Below, in pieces: positions 22,781 through 30,862 of a stretch of DNA of 31,960 nt. Location of the stretch: contig CAZAJU010000014.1 in NCBI GenBank assembly GCA_964485455.1, positions 1 to 31,960 on the forward strand. The letters are read 5' to 3'. Every line of letters starts with the position of its first letter. Position 1 is the first letter of the stretch. This DNA comes from Tissierella_B sp964485455. GTDB lineage: Bacteria > Bacillota > Clostridia > Tissierellales > Tissierellaceae. Below the pieces are notes generated by a model. The model searched no databases. It was not told where the DNA came from and was given only the letters and a program-made list of their open reading frames with translations. The position numbers were made by a program, and so were the translations under genes.

Positions 22781-23434
22781 CTAGTTTATTTCCTTTAATT
22801 CACCTGTGATCATATAGATGGTTCTTTCGCATATATTTGTAGAATGGTCTGCGATTCTTTCTAGGAAACGTCCAACAAATAGAAGTTTTGTGGCTTGCTT
22901 TGTAACGTCTGTTTTTTCTTTAATGATTTTAAGGATATCATTTAAAACTCTATCATATAAAGCATCCACTTCTTCATCTCTCTCAACTACCTTTTCTGCA
23001 AGAGCTGCATCCTCATTTACAAAGGCATCAAGACTTATTTTTAACATTTCCTGAACGATAGCTGCCATCTTTGGAATATCTATAAGAGGCTTAATAAGTG
23101 GTTCATTACCTATTTCTAGTGTAACCTTAGCTATGTTTACTGCATGGTCACCCATTCTTTCTAGATCAGTAATAATCTTTAAAGCAGAAGCAATAGTTCT
23201 TAAATCTTTAGCAAGAGGCTGTTGAAGGACAATAAGCATCATACATTCCTTTTCGATTTCAAGTTCTAGCTCATCTATTTCATCATCTAGTTTATATACT
23301 TTTTTGGCAAGTTCAAGATCTTGTGTCTTTAAAGCAGTTACTGAAGTTTCAATAACATTCTCAACCATATTTCCCATGGTTAATACCTTATTTTTGACCT
23401 CAAGTATCTTCTGTGTAAAATTCTCTCTACTCAA
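22781..23434 (-). CDS. phoU: Phosphate uptake regulator PhoU
   Basis: This encodes a 217-residue all-helical protein with two PhoU repeats, each with a metal-binding E(D)xxxD motif: VYKLDDEIDELELEIEKECM and VVERDEEVDALYDRVLNDIL, plus the family's ITDLERMGDHAVNIA and RIADHSTNICE. PhoU links the Pst transporter to the PhoR sensor kinase and restrains uptake. The TTG at 23434 is preferred because AAAGGAG lies 9 bases upstream; the ATG at 23443 abuts that site. It is the last gene of the pst operon. Confidence 0.95.
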   Translation of the reverse strand: MSRENFTQKILEVKNKVLTMGNMVENVIETSVTALKTQDLELAKKVYKLDDEIDELELEIEKECMMLIVLQQPLAKDLRTIASALKIITDLERMGDHAVNIAKVTLEIGNEPLIKPLIDIPKMAAIVQEMLKISLDAFVNEDAALAEKVVERDEEVDALYDRVLNDILKIIKEKTDVTKQATKLLFVGRFLERIADHSTNICERTIYMITGELKEIN

Positions 23435-23475
23435 AATGCTCATCTCCTTTTACATACTTTTAAAGAATATTATAT

Positions 23476-24237
23476 TTAACCAAATCTTCCAGTAAGATAA
23501 TCGTTAGTACGCTTATCCTTAGGAGCTGTGAAAATATCTTCAGTATTGCCATGTTCTATTAAGTCTCCCATAAGCATAAATGCAACTTTATCAGATATAC
23601 GACCAGCCTGTTGAATGGTGTGCGGAGCAATGATTATGGTATATTGCTCCTTAAGCTGCATTAAGGATTCCTCAATTTTTGCAGTTGATATAGGGTCTAG
23701 GGCTGAACAAGGTCTATCCAATAATATAACCTCTGGTTCAAGGGCTAAAACCCTGGCAATGCATAAACGCTGCTGTTGCCCACCGGATAACCTGGCTGCA
23801 GGAGTATCTAATCTATCCTTGACTTCATCCCAAAGGGCAGAGATGCGAAGGGCTTTTTCTACATCCTCTTCCAATGCTGCTCTGGATTTCAACCCACGCA
23901 TATTAGGTCCCAAGGCCACATTGTCAAAAATGGACATAGGCAAGGTGGTTGGCACTTCAAATACCATTCCAACTCTACGGCGCAGCTCTGTTACATTCAT
24001 ATTCTGATCAAAGATATTTTTTCCATCTAAAAATATCTCTCCCTCAGGGCGAGCTATGTAAGTCAAGTCGCTTAAACGATTCAATGTACGTAGCAGTGTT
24101 GTAACTCCACTATTAGATGGCCCAATAATAGCTGTAATCTCATTCTTGGGTATATCTAGGTTTAAATTCTTAATAACCTGTTTTTGTCCATAATAAAAAT
24201 TTAGTTCTTTTATATTTATTTTAGATTCTGTTATCAT
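23476..24237 (-). CDS. pstB: PstB-like ATPase with degenerate ATP site
   Basis: This encodes a 253-residue ABC ATPase of the phosphate importer. The Walker A motif is GPSNSGVTT (39-47): the essential lysine is valine, V45. The Q-loop glutamine is E94 (VFEVPTTLPMS). The signature LSGGQQQRLC (150-159) is normal. After Walker B (VILLD), the catalytic glutamate is arginine, R175 (LLDRPCSALDP). The switch histidine is kept (H206, IIAPHTIQQ). The codons are GTT and AGA, so several base changes separate them from consensus. The rest matches PstB closely. It should not hydrolyse ATP alone but can offer a good signature to a partner; the second PstB at 26869-27666 has the opposite pattern. Confidence 0.9.
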   Translation of the reverse strand: MITESKINIKELNFYYGQKQVIKNLNLDIPKNEITAIIGPSNSGVTTLLRTLNRLSDLTYIARPEGEIFLDGKNIFDQNMNVTELRRRVGMVFEVPTTLPMSIFDNVALGPNMRGLKSRAALEEDVEKALRISALWDEVKDRLDTPAARLSGGQQQRLCIARVLALEPEVILLDRPCSALDPISTAKIEESLMQLKEQYTIIIAPHTIQQAGRISDKVAFMLMGDLIEHGNTEDIFTAPKDKRTNDYLTGRFG

Positions 24238-24247
24238 TTTTCACCTC

Positions 24248-25084
24248 TTAACGGCCTTTAGCTATGAATCTATTGACTAACATATTGAAACCAACATTAA
24301 GAATAAGAATAATAATAATTAGGAGTGCTGCTGTTCCATAGGCATTCTCCATGGATATTCCTTCTCTCGCCAGTATGTAAAAATGTACTGCCATGGTTCG
24401 AGTTGGGGAGAAAATTGATGAAGGCATACGCAAAGTTGAACCAGCTGTCAACATAACAGCCGCCGTCTCGGCTACACATCTACCTATACTCAAGATTACT
24501 CCATTAACAATACCAGGTAGTGCTGATGGAAGTACAGTCTTGGTTATAGACTGCCACTTTGTAGCTCCTAAGGAGAATCCAACCTCGCGGTAAAGCTGTG
24601 GAACTGTAAGAATAGCTTCTTCTGTTGTACGTATGATAGTAGGCAAAATCATTATAGCCATTGTTAATCCACCAGATAAGATGGACCATCCCATTTTCAA
24701 GTAAATAACAAAGAAGATAAATCCGAAAAGTCCGTAAACTATAGATGGTATTCCTGCTAAGGATTCCGCACTAAAACGTATAATTCTAGTAATTCTGCTT
24801 TCTCTTGTATACTCCGTAAGATATATTGCTGTTCCGATTCCAAATGGTGTTGCTACAATAACAGCAACTGCAGTTACAAGTAAAGTACCAACAATAGAAG
24901 AGGATACACCCCCAGATCTACCCATATTTCTCGGTATCTCCGTTAAAAACTGCCAGTTTATCATAGGCATTCCATTAACTAATATATGAATAATTATGGA
25001 AAAAAGAATCACCATGACAAAAATTGCAGCTGTCCAAATTAAAAATTTTGCTATATTTTGAGAGGTTTTTGCACTATTACTCAT
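24248..25084 (-). CDS. pstA: Phosphate ABC transporter permease PstA
   Basis: This encodes a permease of about 278 residues with six hydrophobic segments, starting IAKFLIWTAAIFVMVILFSIIIHIL. The ATPase-docking loop is YREVGFSLGATKWQSITKTVLP, and SIGRCVAETAAVMLTAGS is the PstA signature near the end. The start at 25084 is preferred, 7 bases after pstC; a longer start at 25126 would overlap pstC. The ribosome site is weak, suggesting translation coupled to pstC. It forms the membrane channel with PstC. Confidence 0.93.
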   Translation of the reverse strand: MSNSAKTSQNIAKFLIWTAAIFVMVILFSIIIHILVNGMPMINWQFLTEIPRNMGRSGGVSSSIVGTLLVTAVAVIVATPFGIGTAIYLTEYTRESRITRIIRFSAESLAGIPSIVYGLFGFIFFVIYLKMGWSILSGGLTMAIMILPTIIRTTEEAILTVPQLYREVGFSLGATKWQSITKTVLPSALPGIVNGVILSIGRCVAETAAVMLTAGSTLRMPSSIFSPTRTMAVHFYILAREGISMENAYGTAALLIIIILILNVGFNMLVNRFIAKGR

Positions 25085-25091
25085 ATTAATT

Positions 25092-25937
25092 TCACTTCTT
25101 TCGTGTGATATATTGGGCTGATGCATTTAAAATCATTATAATAACAAATAATACGATACCTGTAGCAAATAAAGCCTGTTGATGTTCACCAGATGCATAT
25201 CCCATCTCAATTCCGATATTTGTAGTTAGGGTTCTTACAGGATCAAGAACTGATTCAGGAAGGGCTACAGCATTTCCAACAACCATTATTACAGCCATAG
25301 TTTCACCTATTGCCCTGCCTAATCCTAAGATTATGGCTGCAACAATTCCAGACTTGGCTGCAGGTAGTAGCAAGTACCATATTGTTTGCCAATGTGTCAA
25401 TCCTAATGCAAGAGCTCCATCCTTATACTGGCGAGGTAGAGCAAGAATAGACACTTCAGTGATACTAATAATAGTTGGCAATATCATAATAGCTAAAATA
25501 ATTGAGCCTGCCAATATGCTTAAACCCGGTCCTCCGAGATAATCACGGATCAATGGAACAATGAACAAAACTCCCCAGAAACCATATACAACTGATGGTA
25601 TCCCAGCTAGCAACTGAATAGCCGGCCTAAATATAGTTCTCAGAATTGCAGGAGCAAACTCAGCTAGAAAAATACTTACAGCAATGGCAATAGGAACTCC
25701 TATGATTGCTGCTCCTACTGTTACCGAAACAGCTCCCACTATCATTGGAAAAATTCCATACAAGCCTTGGCTAGGAGCCCATTTCATCCCGAAAACAAAG
25801 TCCATCACGCCAACATTAGCAATAATAGGTACACCCTTTATAAATATAAACACTGTAATAAGTGCCAACACAGACAAGGCTGAAAGGGCCATTACTAAAA
25901 ATATGTGTCCTGATAAATCTTTCTTATTATTCTTCAT
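25092..25937 (-). CDS. pstC: Phosphate ABC transporter permease PstC
   Basis: This encodes a 281-residue permease with six hydrophobic segments, first at GHIFLVMALSALSVLALITVF. The ATPase-docking loop is YKDGALALGLTHWQTIWYLLLP, followed by GLGRAIGETMAVIMVVGN, typical of PstC. Its start overlaps the stop of pstS in an ATGA junction with AGAGGGG upstream. Confidence 0.94.
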   Translation of the reverse strand: MKNNKKDLSGHIFLVMALSALSVLALITVFIFIKGVPIIANVGVMDFVFGMKWAPSQGLYGIFPMIVGAVSVTVGAAIIGVPIAIAVSIFLAEFAPAILRTIFRPAIQLLAGIPSVVYGFWGVLFIVPLIRDYLGGPGLSILAGSIILAIMILPTIISITEVSILALPRQYKDGALALGLTHWQTIWYLLLPAAKSGIVAAIILGLGRAIGETMAVIMVVGNAVALPESVLDPVRTLTTNIGIEMGYASGEHQQALFATGIVLFVIIMILNASAQYITRKK

Positions 25938-26782
25938 TTTCCCATCCCCTCTCTTGATGGAATAAGTCCTTCATGGCTAAGTAATTCCTGTCCTTCTTTG
26001 GACATGGTAAAGTCTATAAAGCTTTTAGCAGTCCCAGTAGGCTCTCCATTGGTCACAAACAAAAATGGTCTAGACAATGCATAGCTTCCATTCATTATAT
26101 TTTCTGCTGTAGCTTCTACTCCATCTAAAGCTAAGGCTTTTATCTGCTCGTTAACCAAACCCATTGATATAAAGCCTATAGCATTTGGATCCCCTGCAAC
26201 TAATTGCCTTACTGAGCCATTGGAGTCTTGGACTATGGCTTTAGGAGTTATCTCTTCTTCATTCATTACTAGTTCTGTAAAAGCACTTCTAGTACCTGAG
26301 CCTTCTTCTCTTGCTATAAGATGTATCTTTGACTCTGTACCACCTAGTTGACTCCACTCGGTAATCGAGCCTGTATAAATATTACGAACCTCATTCAAGG
26401 TAAGATTTTTAATAGGGTTCTCTGGATTTACTATGATTACTAATCCGTCTCTAGCAATCTCAATACTCCAAAGGCTTTTCTCTTCATCCTTTAATCCACG
26501 GGATGACATGCCAATTTCTGCACTTTGGGTCTGGGCTGCCGTAATACCAGCGGAAGACCCTCCTCCCTGAATATCAATCTCTGTGTCTGGATTTATAATC
26601 ATGAACTCTTCAGCTAAAACCTCAGCATATGGTTGTACAGAAGTTGACCCTGCAATAATGGTAGCTGTGCCAGGTGTTTGGCTACAACCTGACATGATAC
26701 TTGTTATTAGAGTTAATATAATAAAACTCATAGATACTCTTGTTAGTTTAAATAATCTCCATGTTACGTTTTTTCGATTCAT
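25934..26782 (-). CDS. pstS: Phosphate-binding lipoprotein PstS
   Basis: This encodes a substrate-binding protein of 282 residues. The lipoprotein signal ends at IMSGCSQ, so the cysteine is lipidated and the protein is held outside the membrane. Phosphate-binding motifs are visible: IIAGSTSVQP, QGGGSSAGI and AREEGSGTRSAFTEL, the last being the phosphate-contacting loop. The start at 26782 gives a more normal signal length than the GTG at 26791; no strong ribosome site is seen for either. It lies between pstB2 and pstC. Confidence 0.94.
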   Translation of the reverse strand: MNRKNVTWRLFKLTRVSMSFIILTLITSIMSGCSQTPGTATIIAGSTSVQPYAEVLAEEFMIINPDTEIDIQGGGSSAGITAAQTQSAEIGMSSRGLKDEEKSLWSIEIARDGLVIIVNPENPIKNLTLNEVRNIYTGSITEWSQLGGTESKIHLIAREEGSGTRSAFTELVMNEEEITPKAIVQDSNGSVRQLVAGDPNAIGFISMGLVNEQIKALALDGVEATAENIMNGSYALSRPFLFVTNGEPTGTAKSFIDFTMSKEGQELLSHEGLIPSREGMGK

Positions 26783-26868
26783 ATCTCTCACAAGAATTAA
26801 ACATTAAATCATCCACTAAGATAAGTTTAATGTTTGATTTCCTCCTTTTCCTCAAATTATTTTAATGT

Positions 26869-27666
26869 CTATCCAAATCTACCCGTAATATAGTCCTCTG
26901 TACGTTTGTCCTTAGGTCTTGCAAATATATCTTCAGTTGGACCATATTCCACCAATGTACCAACTCTGTCATCATTAATCATCATAAAGGCAGTCATATC
27001 TGATACTCTTGCTGCCTGTTCCATACTATGAGTTACAGTAATAATTGTATATTTTTTTGCTAGTTCCTCCATCAAGGCCTCAACTCTTAATGTAGATTCT
27101 GGATCAAGTGCACTAGATGATTCATCCATCAATATAACCTCCGGCTCTACAGCCAAAGCACGTGCTATACATAGACGTTGCTGTTCACCTGGAGCCAGGT
27201 CAAAAGCTGAATCTTTAAGATGATCTTTGACCATATCCCATATACCAACCTGTCTTAAGTTTCTTTCTACAATCTCATCAAGAATAGACTTTTGTTTTAG
27301 TCCATGATGCTTTGGACCAAAAGCGATATTGTCATATACAGACATAGGAAAAGGATTAGGTCTTTGAAAAACCATACCGACCCTTTTTTTCAATTTAACA
27401 ACATCCATATCCTTATCATAGATGGAATCACCATCAAGCAAGATTTTACCCTCTACTCTAACTCCAGGTATAAGGTCATTCATACGATTAAAAAGACGAA
27501 GAAGTGAGGATTTCCCACATCCTGACGGTCCAATTATGGCAGTAATAGCACACTCTTTTATGTCCATAGTAACATCTGTTAAAGCGTGATAGTTGCCATA
27601 AAAAAGATTTATACCTTCTGTTCTTATCTTGATTCTTTGCTCAGACATTAAATTTTGATTATCCAT
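26869..27666 (-). CDS. pstB: PstB-like ATPase with altered signature motif
   Basis: This encodes a 265-residue ABC ATPase. Walker A (GPSGCGKSS, 46-54), Q-loop (Q101 in VFQRPNPFPMS), Walker B with its glutamate (LMDESSSALDP, E182) and switch histidine (H213, TVTHSMEQA) are normal, except that the usual proline after the glutamate is serine. The signature is LAPGEQQRLC (157-166) instead of LSGGQQQRLC: serine, glycine and glutamine are all replaced. GAGGGTGG precedes the start. It is the first gene of the operon, downstream of a Pho-box-like repeat. It can bind ATP normally but should give a poor signature to its partner; the other PstB is the reverse. Confidence 0.92.
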   Translation of the reverse strand: MDNQNLMSEQRIKIRTEGINLFYGNYHALTDVTMDIKECAITAIIGPSGCGKSSLLRLFNRMNDLIPGVRVEGKILLDGDSIYDKDMDVVKLKKRVGMVFQRPNPFPMSVYDNIAFGPKHHGLKQKSILDEIVERNLRQVGIWDMVKDHLKDSAFDLAPGEQQRLCIARALAVEPEVILMDESSSALDPESTLRVEALMEELAKKYTIITVTHSMEQAARVSDMTAFMMINDDRVGTLVEYGPTEDIFARPKDKRTEDYITGRFG

Positions 27667-27735
27667 TTGCCACCCTCGCTAACCAACTTATTTAAGTAAT
27701 AGAAGAAATTGCACTACAACTTCTTCACAAGACTA

Positions 27736-27761
27736 AACGAGGTAGAGATCCTCCCCTCGTT
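27736..27761. repeat. AACGAGG palindrome in the pst leader
   Basis: AACGAGG pairs with CCTCGTT (7 bp) around a 12-base loop. It lies 70 bases before pstB2, with the related palindrome at 14112-14140 elsewhere in the window. It has no T-run on the minus strand; it could be part of the pst 5' leader or a dispersed repeat. Confidence 0.5.
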
Positions 27762-27832
27762 ATCAAATCTTAATAACTTACTTATTTTTTTATTAACAAA
27801 AAACAAATAATATGTAAAAAATGCTTTATCAA

Positions 27833-27866
27833 TGTTAATTATATGTTAAATTTCGACATTTGTAAA
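27833..27866 (-). promoter_or_regulatory. Pho-box-like tandem repeat before pst
   Basis: On the minus strand TTAACA occurs twice with exactly 11-base period (27844-27849 and 27833-27838), and TTTACA lies upstream (27861-27866) and again downstream (27813-27818). The Bacillus PhoP box is tandem TTAACA-like hexamers with about five bases between. Control of the operon by PhoP-PhoR under phosphate shortage is therefore likely. Confidence 0.55.
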
Positions 27867-27905
27867 ATCATAATTAGAATTATTTTTCTTTAAAATATAG
27901 CTTTC

Positions 27906-28433
27906 CTAAATAACTTGTATCTGACACATCTTCATAGCGTTAAGGGCATTGGTATGGCTATCTGGAGTAACTCCTGCACAACATGATTCATCTACAGCTA
28001 TTTTCACCTCAGGAAGAAATGCCTTGATTGTTAAGGCATTTGAAATCACACAGATATCCGTACATAGCCCTACTAGTTGGATTTCTTCGATTCTATCTTT
28101 TTTTGAAAGCTCTACTAATTCAAAAGCGAGTTCCTTTGAGCTGAAGGTATCCTTTTTATGTATGGATGAATCTCTTTCTTCCATTAATATTTTTATTTCC
28201 TGCTGAAGTTCCCAACCATGAGTGCCTTCTATGCAATGCTCCACAGGAAGATTTTTTCCCTCTTGAGTACTTAGGTAATCCATTTGATGAGTATCTTGAG
28301 TGAATAGGAATATACCATCAAAGCCTTTTATCTTTTTTATAACTTTAGGCACTATTTCTACTGCTTCTTTAGTTCCAAGAGCTCCATCGATAAAATCGTT
28401 CTGCATATCTACTACTATTAGTACTTTGGTCAT
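27906..28433 (-). CDS. Nicotinamidase/isochorismatase-family hydrolase
   Basis: This encodes a 175-residue cysteine hydrolase. The catalytic aspartate is D9 in IVVDMQNDFIDG, the lysine is K93 or K94 in HKKDTFSS, and the nucleophile cysteine is C128 in GLCTDICV. Metal-ligand positions are D48 and H50 in QDTHQMDY and H66 in LPVEHCIEGTHG, which points to nicotinamidase-like members (nicotinamide to nicotinate, NAD salvage). The start at 28433 is 7 bases after GGAG; the GTG before it is in the spacer. It is a single gene. An NAD-salvage role would connect to the NAD-consuming sirtuin in the window, but no link is shown. Confidence 0.88.
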   Translation of the reverse strand: MTKVLIVVDMQNDFIDGALGTKEAVEIVPKVIKKIKGFDGIFLFTQDTHQMDYLSTQEGKNLPVEHCIEGTHGWELQQEIKILMEERDSSIHKKDTFSSKELAFELVELSKKDRIEEIQLVGLCTDICVISNALTIKAFLPEVKIAVDESCCAGVTPDSHTNALNAMKMCQIQVI

Positions 28434-28640
28434 CACAATTCTCCTTTTATTTATAATCTATACTTTATAATTTACCCACTTAAAGGAAAAACTCAAAAAA
28501 ATAAAAAATCCCACCTCAAAACTGTGAAAAACTATAATACTTGTGCATATATTTATAGCATTGATTATATACATAGAAAAAAGACACTTTGTCCAACTTA
28601 GCTGAAATGATTATTCACATTTTTTGAAAGGAGAATGATA

Positions 28641-29810
28641 ATGAACTTTGTTTTAATTTCACCTGACTTTCCACCTAACTACAAATGTTTTGCTATTCAA
28701 CTTAAAGCTCAAGGCATAAATGTCCTTGGTATAGGCTCTGAGTTCTATGACAATTTAGACAGAGAGCTAAAAGAATCTATGACAGAATATTATAGAGTAG
28801 ATAATATTGAAAATTACAACTTGTTACTTAAAGCATGTGGTTATTTAACTTCCAAATATGGAAAAATAGATAGAATTGAATCCAATAACGGATATTGGTT
28901 GAAAAAAGATGCACAGCTCAGAACTGATTTCAACGTTTATGGCATTAAAAACGATCAAATAAACTCCATAACCCTAAAATCAGAAATGAAAAAAATATTC
29001 AAAGAAGCTGACCTTCCTTATATACAGGGACGAATAATCTCCACATTGGATGATGCTAAAGAACTGGTTTCTGAAATTAAATATCCGGTCATTGCCAAGC
29101 CTAATGATGGAAGAGGCTCTGTGATTCCTTGTAAAATCACCAATGACACTGAACTCATGGACTTTTTTAATGAAAAGGACTCCTTTGAATACATCCTTGA
29201 AGATTTTATCCAAGGCAAGATTCAAACTTTCGACGGTTTAACAGATCAGGATGGAAATATAGTATTTTATTCATCTATGGCTTACAAGGATGGACTTATG
29301 GAAACAATTAGGAATGATTTGGATAGTATATTCTATATTCAAAATAATATACCAGAGGACCTTATCAAGCTAGGTAAAAAAACTGTAGAATCCTTCCAAA
29401 TAAAGGAAAGATTTTTTCATATAGAATTTTTTAGACTTGATGATGGAAGTTTAGTTCTACTTGATGTAAATTCTCGTCCACCGAGAGGCCATTGCTTAGA
29501 TGCTATGAACTATGCTTATGATACAGATTTATATAGCGTATATGCAAGTATGGTCAATGGAAAGAGGGTATCCTTTATGGAGAACCCAAAATTCCACTGT
29601 GCATATATTGGTTTAAAAACCAGTTCTAATACAGGTCTAGTCCATTCCCTAGAGGAAGCTCTAAAAAACTATGCAGATATAATCGCCTTCTATGGATTAA
29701 ATCCACCTATATTTAGGTCTGGAATGGGAGATTGTGTGATTATCCTTAAGTCTGATGATGAAGAAAGTATTAAGAAAGCTGAAGAGTTTATTACCTTGAG
29801 GGAAATTTAG
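28641..29810 (+). CDS. ATP-grasp ligase, substrate unknown
   Basis: This encodes a 389-residue protein with an N-terminal Rossmann-like part (FVLISPDFPPNYKCFAIQLK) and a central ATP-grasp domain: KYPVIAKPNDGRGSV holds the phosphate-binding lysine and glycine loop, FEYILEDFIQGKI the adenine-side glutamate, and FFHIEFFRLDDGSLVLLDVN the metal ligands. Such enzymes join a carboxylate to an amine or thiol using ATP, as in D-Ala ligase, carbamoyl-phosphate synthase-like and RimK-type proteins. The start at 28641 is 7 bases after AGGAG. It is alone on the plus strand, divergent from the nicotinamidase gene, so the substrate cannot be inferred. Confidence 0.85.
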   Translation: MNFVLISPDFPPNYKCFAIQLKAQGINVLGIGSEFYDNLDRELKESMTEYYRVDNIENYNLLLKACGYLTSKYGKIDRIESNNGYWLKKDAQLRTDFNVYGIKNDQINSITLKSEMKKIFKEADLPYIQGRIISTLDDAKELVSEIKYPVIAKPNDGRGSVIPCKITNDTELMDFFNEKDSFEYILEDFIQGKIQTFDGLTDQDGNIVFYSSMAYKDGLMETIRNDLDSIFYIQNNIPEDLIKLGKKTVESFQIKERFFHIEFFRLDDGSLVLLDVNSRPPRGHCLDAMNYAYDTDLYSVYASMVNGKRVSFMENPKFHCAYIGLKTSSNTGLVHSLEEALKNYADIIAFYGLNPPIFRSGMGDCVIILKSDDEESIKKAEEFITLREI

Positions 29811-29846
29811 CATCAGTTGATATGTAGTTTCTATAAAATTAGGGGG

Positions 29847-29876
29847 AGAGGTGGATGTTATAAAACACCCACCTCT
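29847..29876. terminator. Shared terminator between convergent genes
   Basis: A 12-pair stem with one A-C mismatch (AGAGGTGGATGTT with AACACCCACCTCT, four-base loop) lies between the ATP-grasp gene and the minus-strand peptidase operon. Either strand ends in a weak T-rich tail, so it may serve both. Confidence 0.65.
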
Positions 29877-29905
29877 TTAGACTAATGCTACCAGAGATAG
29901 CATAC

Positions 29906-30847
29906 TTAAGCTAAGACATTTCCCTTATCCATTACCATAACATCATCTAGATAAAGGGTTGGATTCATAATGATGCCGTCAAGGTGACAATTTGCTTTGT
30001 TAGTGCCACCAAATGATATATTGGTTCCAAAGGCTATATGAATAGTTCCATATATCTTTTCATCTTCTAGTATTACTCCTGTTAATCTAGCTGCATGATT
30101 TGTTCCTATTCCTAATTCTCCTACTGTAGCGTTGTTTACACTTTCAAATAGAACTCCAAGCTTGTCTATATCTTCTCCTTCAAGCTTAATTAGCTTTCCA
30201 TCCTTGATAGTTGCCACTAGTGGAGATTTTAATAATCCTACACCTACCATGCTGCCATCAATTATTGTGGTTCCATTAGCAGAATCCTCAATAGGGGCTA
30301 TATATGCTTCGCCTGAGGGTAGATTTCCAGCTTCTCCTGGGTTTTTGTAAATTCCTGTACTTGGAACCCCTTTTCTTCCTTGGAGGGACATTTCTAATAT
30401 GTGTCCGTCTTTTTCTATCCTTGCAACTTTTGCCTTGCTTAATAGCTCTGTAAATTTCATGGTTAAGGCTTCAACTTCTGAATAGTCAGCTGTTATTGCA
30501 CCCATTTCAAACATATCTGATGTAATTCCAGGCATACTTGCCAATCTAGCTCCATTTTTTACTGCATTAATTTTTGCTTGGGTATGTGTAATGGATGTTG
30601 AAGTAGGACATATAATAACATCAAAATTAAGCATTGCTTTTGAAACTTCCTCTGGTGGTTCTTCACCACTTACTTTTCTAGGTTTCATAACCATTAATAC
30701 TGCTTCTTTTGAAATTTCTTTAGCTACTTCATAAAGAGACTTACCAATTTCTAGTTTGTTGTCATCTGTAAGGACTAATACCGTTTCATGTTTCTTTACG
30801 GCCAAACAATCTTCAACAACTATTCTATATCCACTTTTACTTATCAA
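29906..30847 (-). CDS. M29-like leucyl aminopeptidase
   Basis: This encodes a 313-residue protein of the thermophilic aminopeptidase (M29) type. Metal-binding positions are the glutamate in NLPSGEAYIAPIEDSANG, the glutamate and histidine in GELGIGTNHAARLTG, and the histidines in GTIHIAFGTN and CHLDGIIM. The N-terminal domain (VVEDCLAVKKHETVLVLTDD) is shorter than in full M29 enzymes (about 400 residues), so it is a short form of the family. The start is TTG, 5 bases after AGAGGTG. It is the third gene of the DUF1177-AroM operon, so an exact peptide substrate is not known. A link to amino-acid derivative use is inferred. Confidence 0.85.
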   Translation of the reverse strand: MISKSGYRIVVEDCLAVKKHETVLVLTDDNKLEIGKSLYEVAKEISKEAVLMVMKPRKVSGEEPPEEVSKAMLNFDVIICPTSTSITHTQAKINAVKNGARLASMPGITSDMFEMGAITADYSEVEALTMKFTELLSKAKVARIEKDGHILEMSLQGRKGVPSTGIYKNPGEAGNLPSGEAYIAPIEDSANGTTIIDGSMVGVGLLKSPLVATIKDGKLIKLEGEDIDKLGVLFESVNNATVGELGIGTNHAARLTGVILEDEKIYGTIHIAFGTNISFGGTNKANCHLDGIIMNPTLYLDDVMVMDKGNVLA

Positions 30848-30862
30848 ATTAACACCTCTTAA

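Noticed and set aside
23615..24007. A 130-codon plus-strand frame opposite pstB1, and similar long antisense frames opposite pst, phoU and nitrilase genes
   Set aside because: They lie wholly antisense to well-supported genes, lack ribosome sites and have composition typical of shadow frames.
23476..24237. PstB1 as a pseudogene
   Set aside because: The frame is complete with good ribosome site, normal length and conserved signature; only nucleotide-site residues differ, and by several base changes each, which fits selection better than decay.
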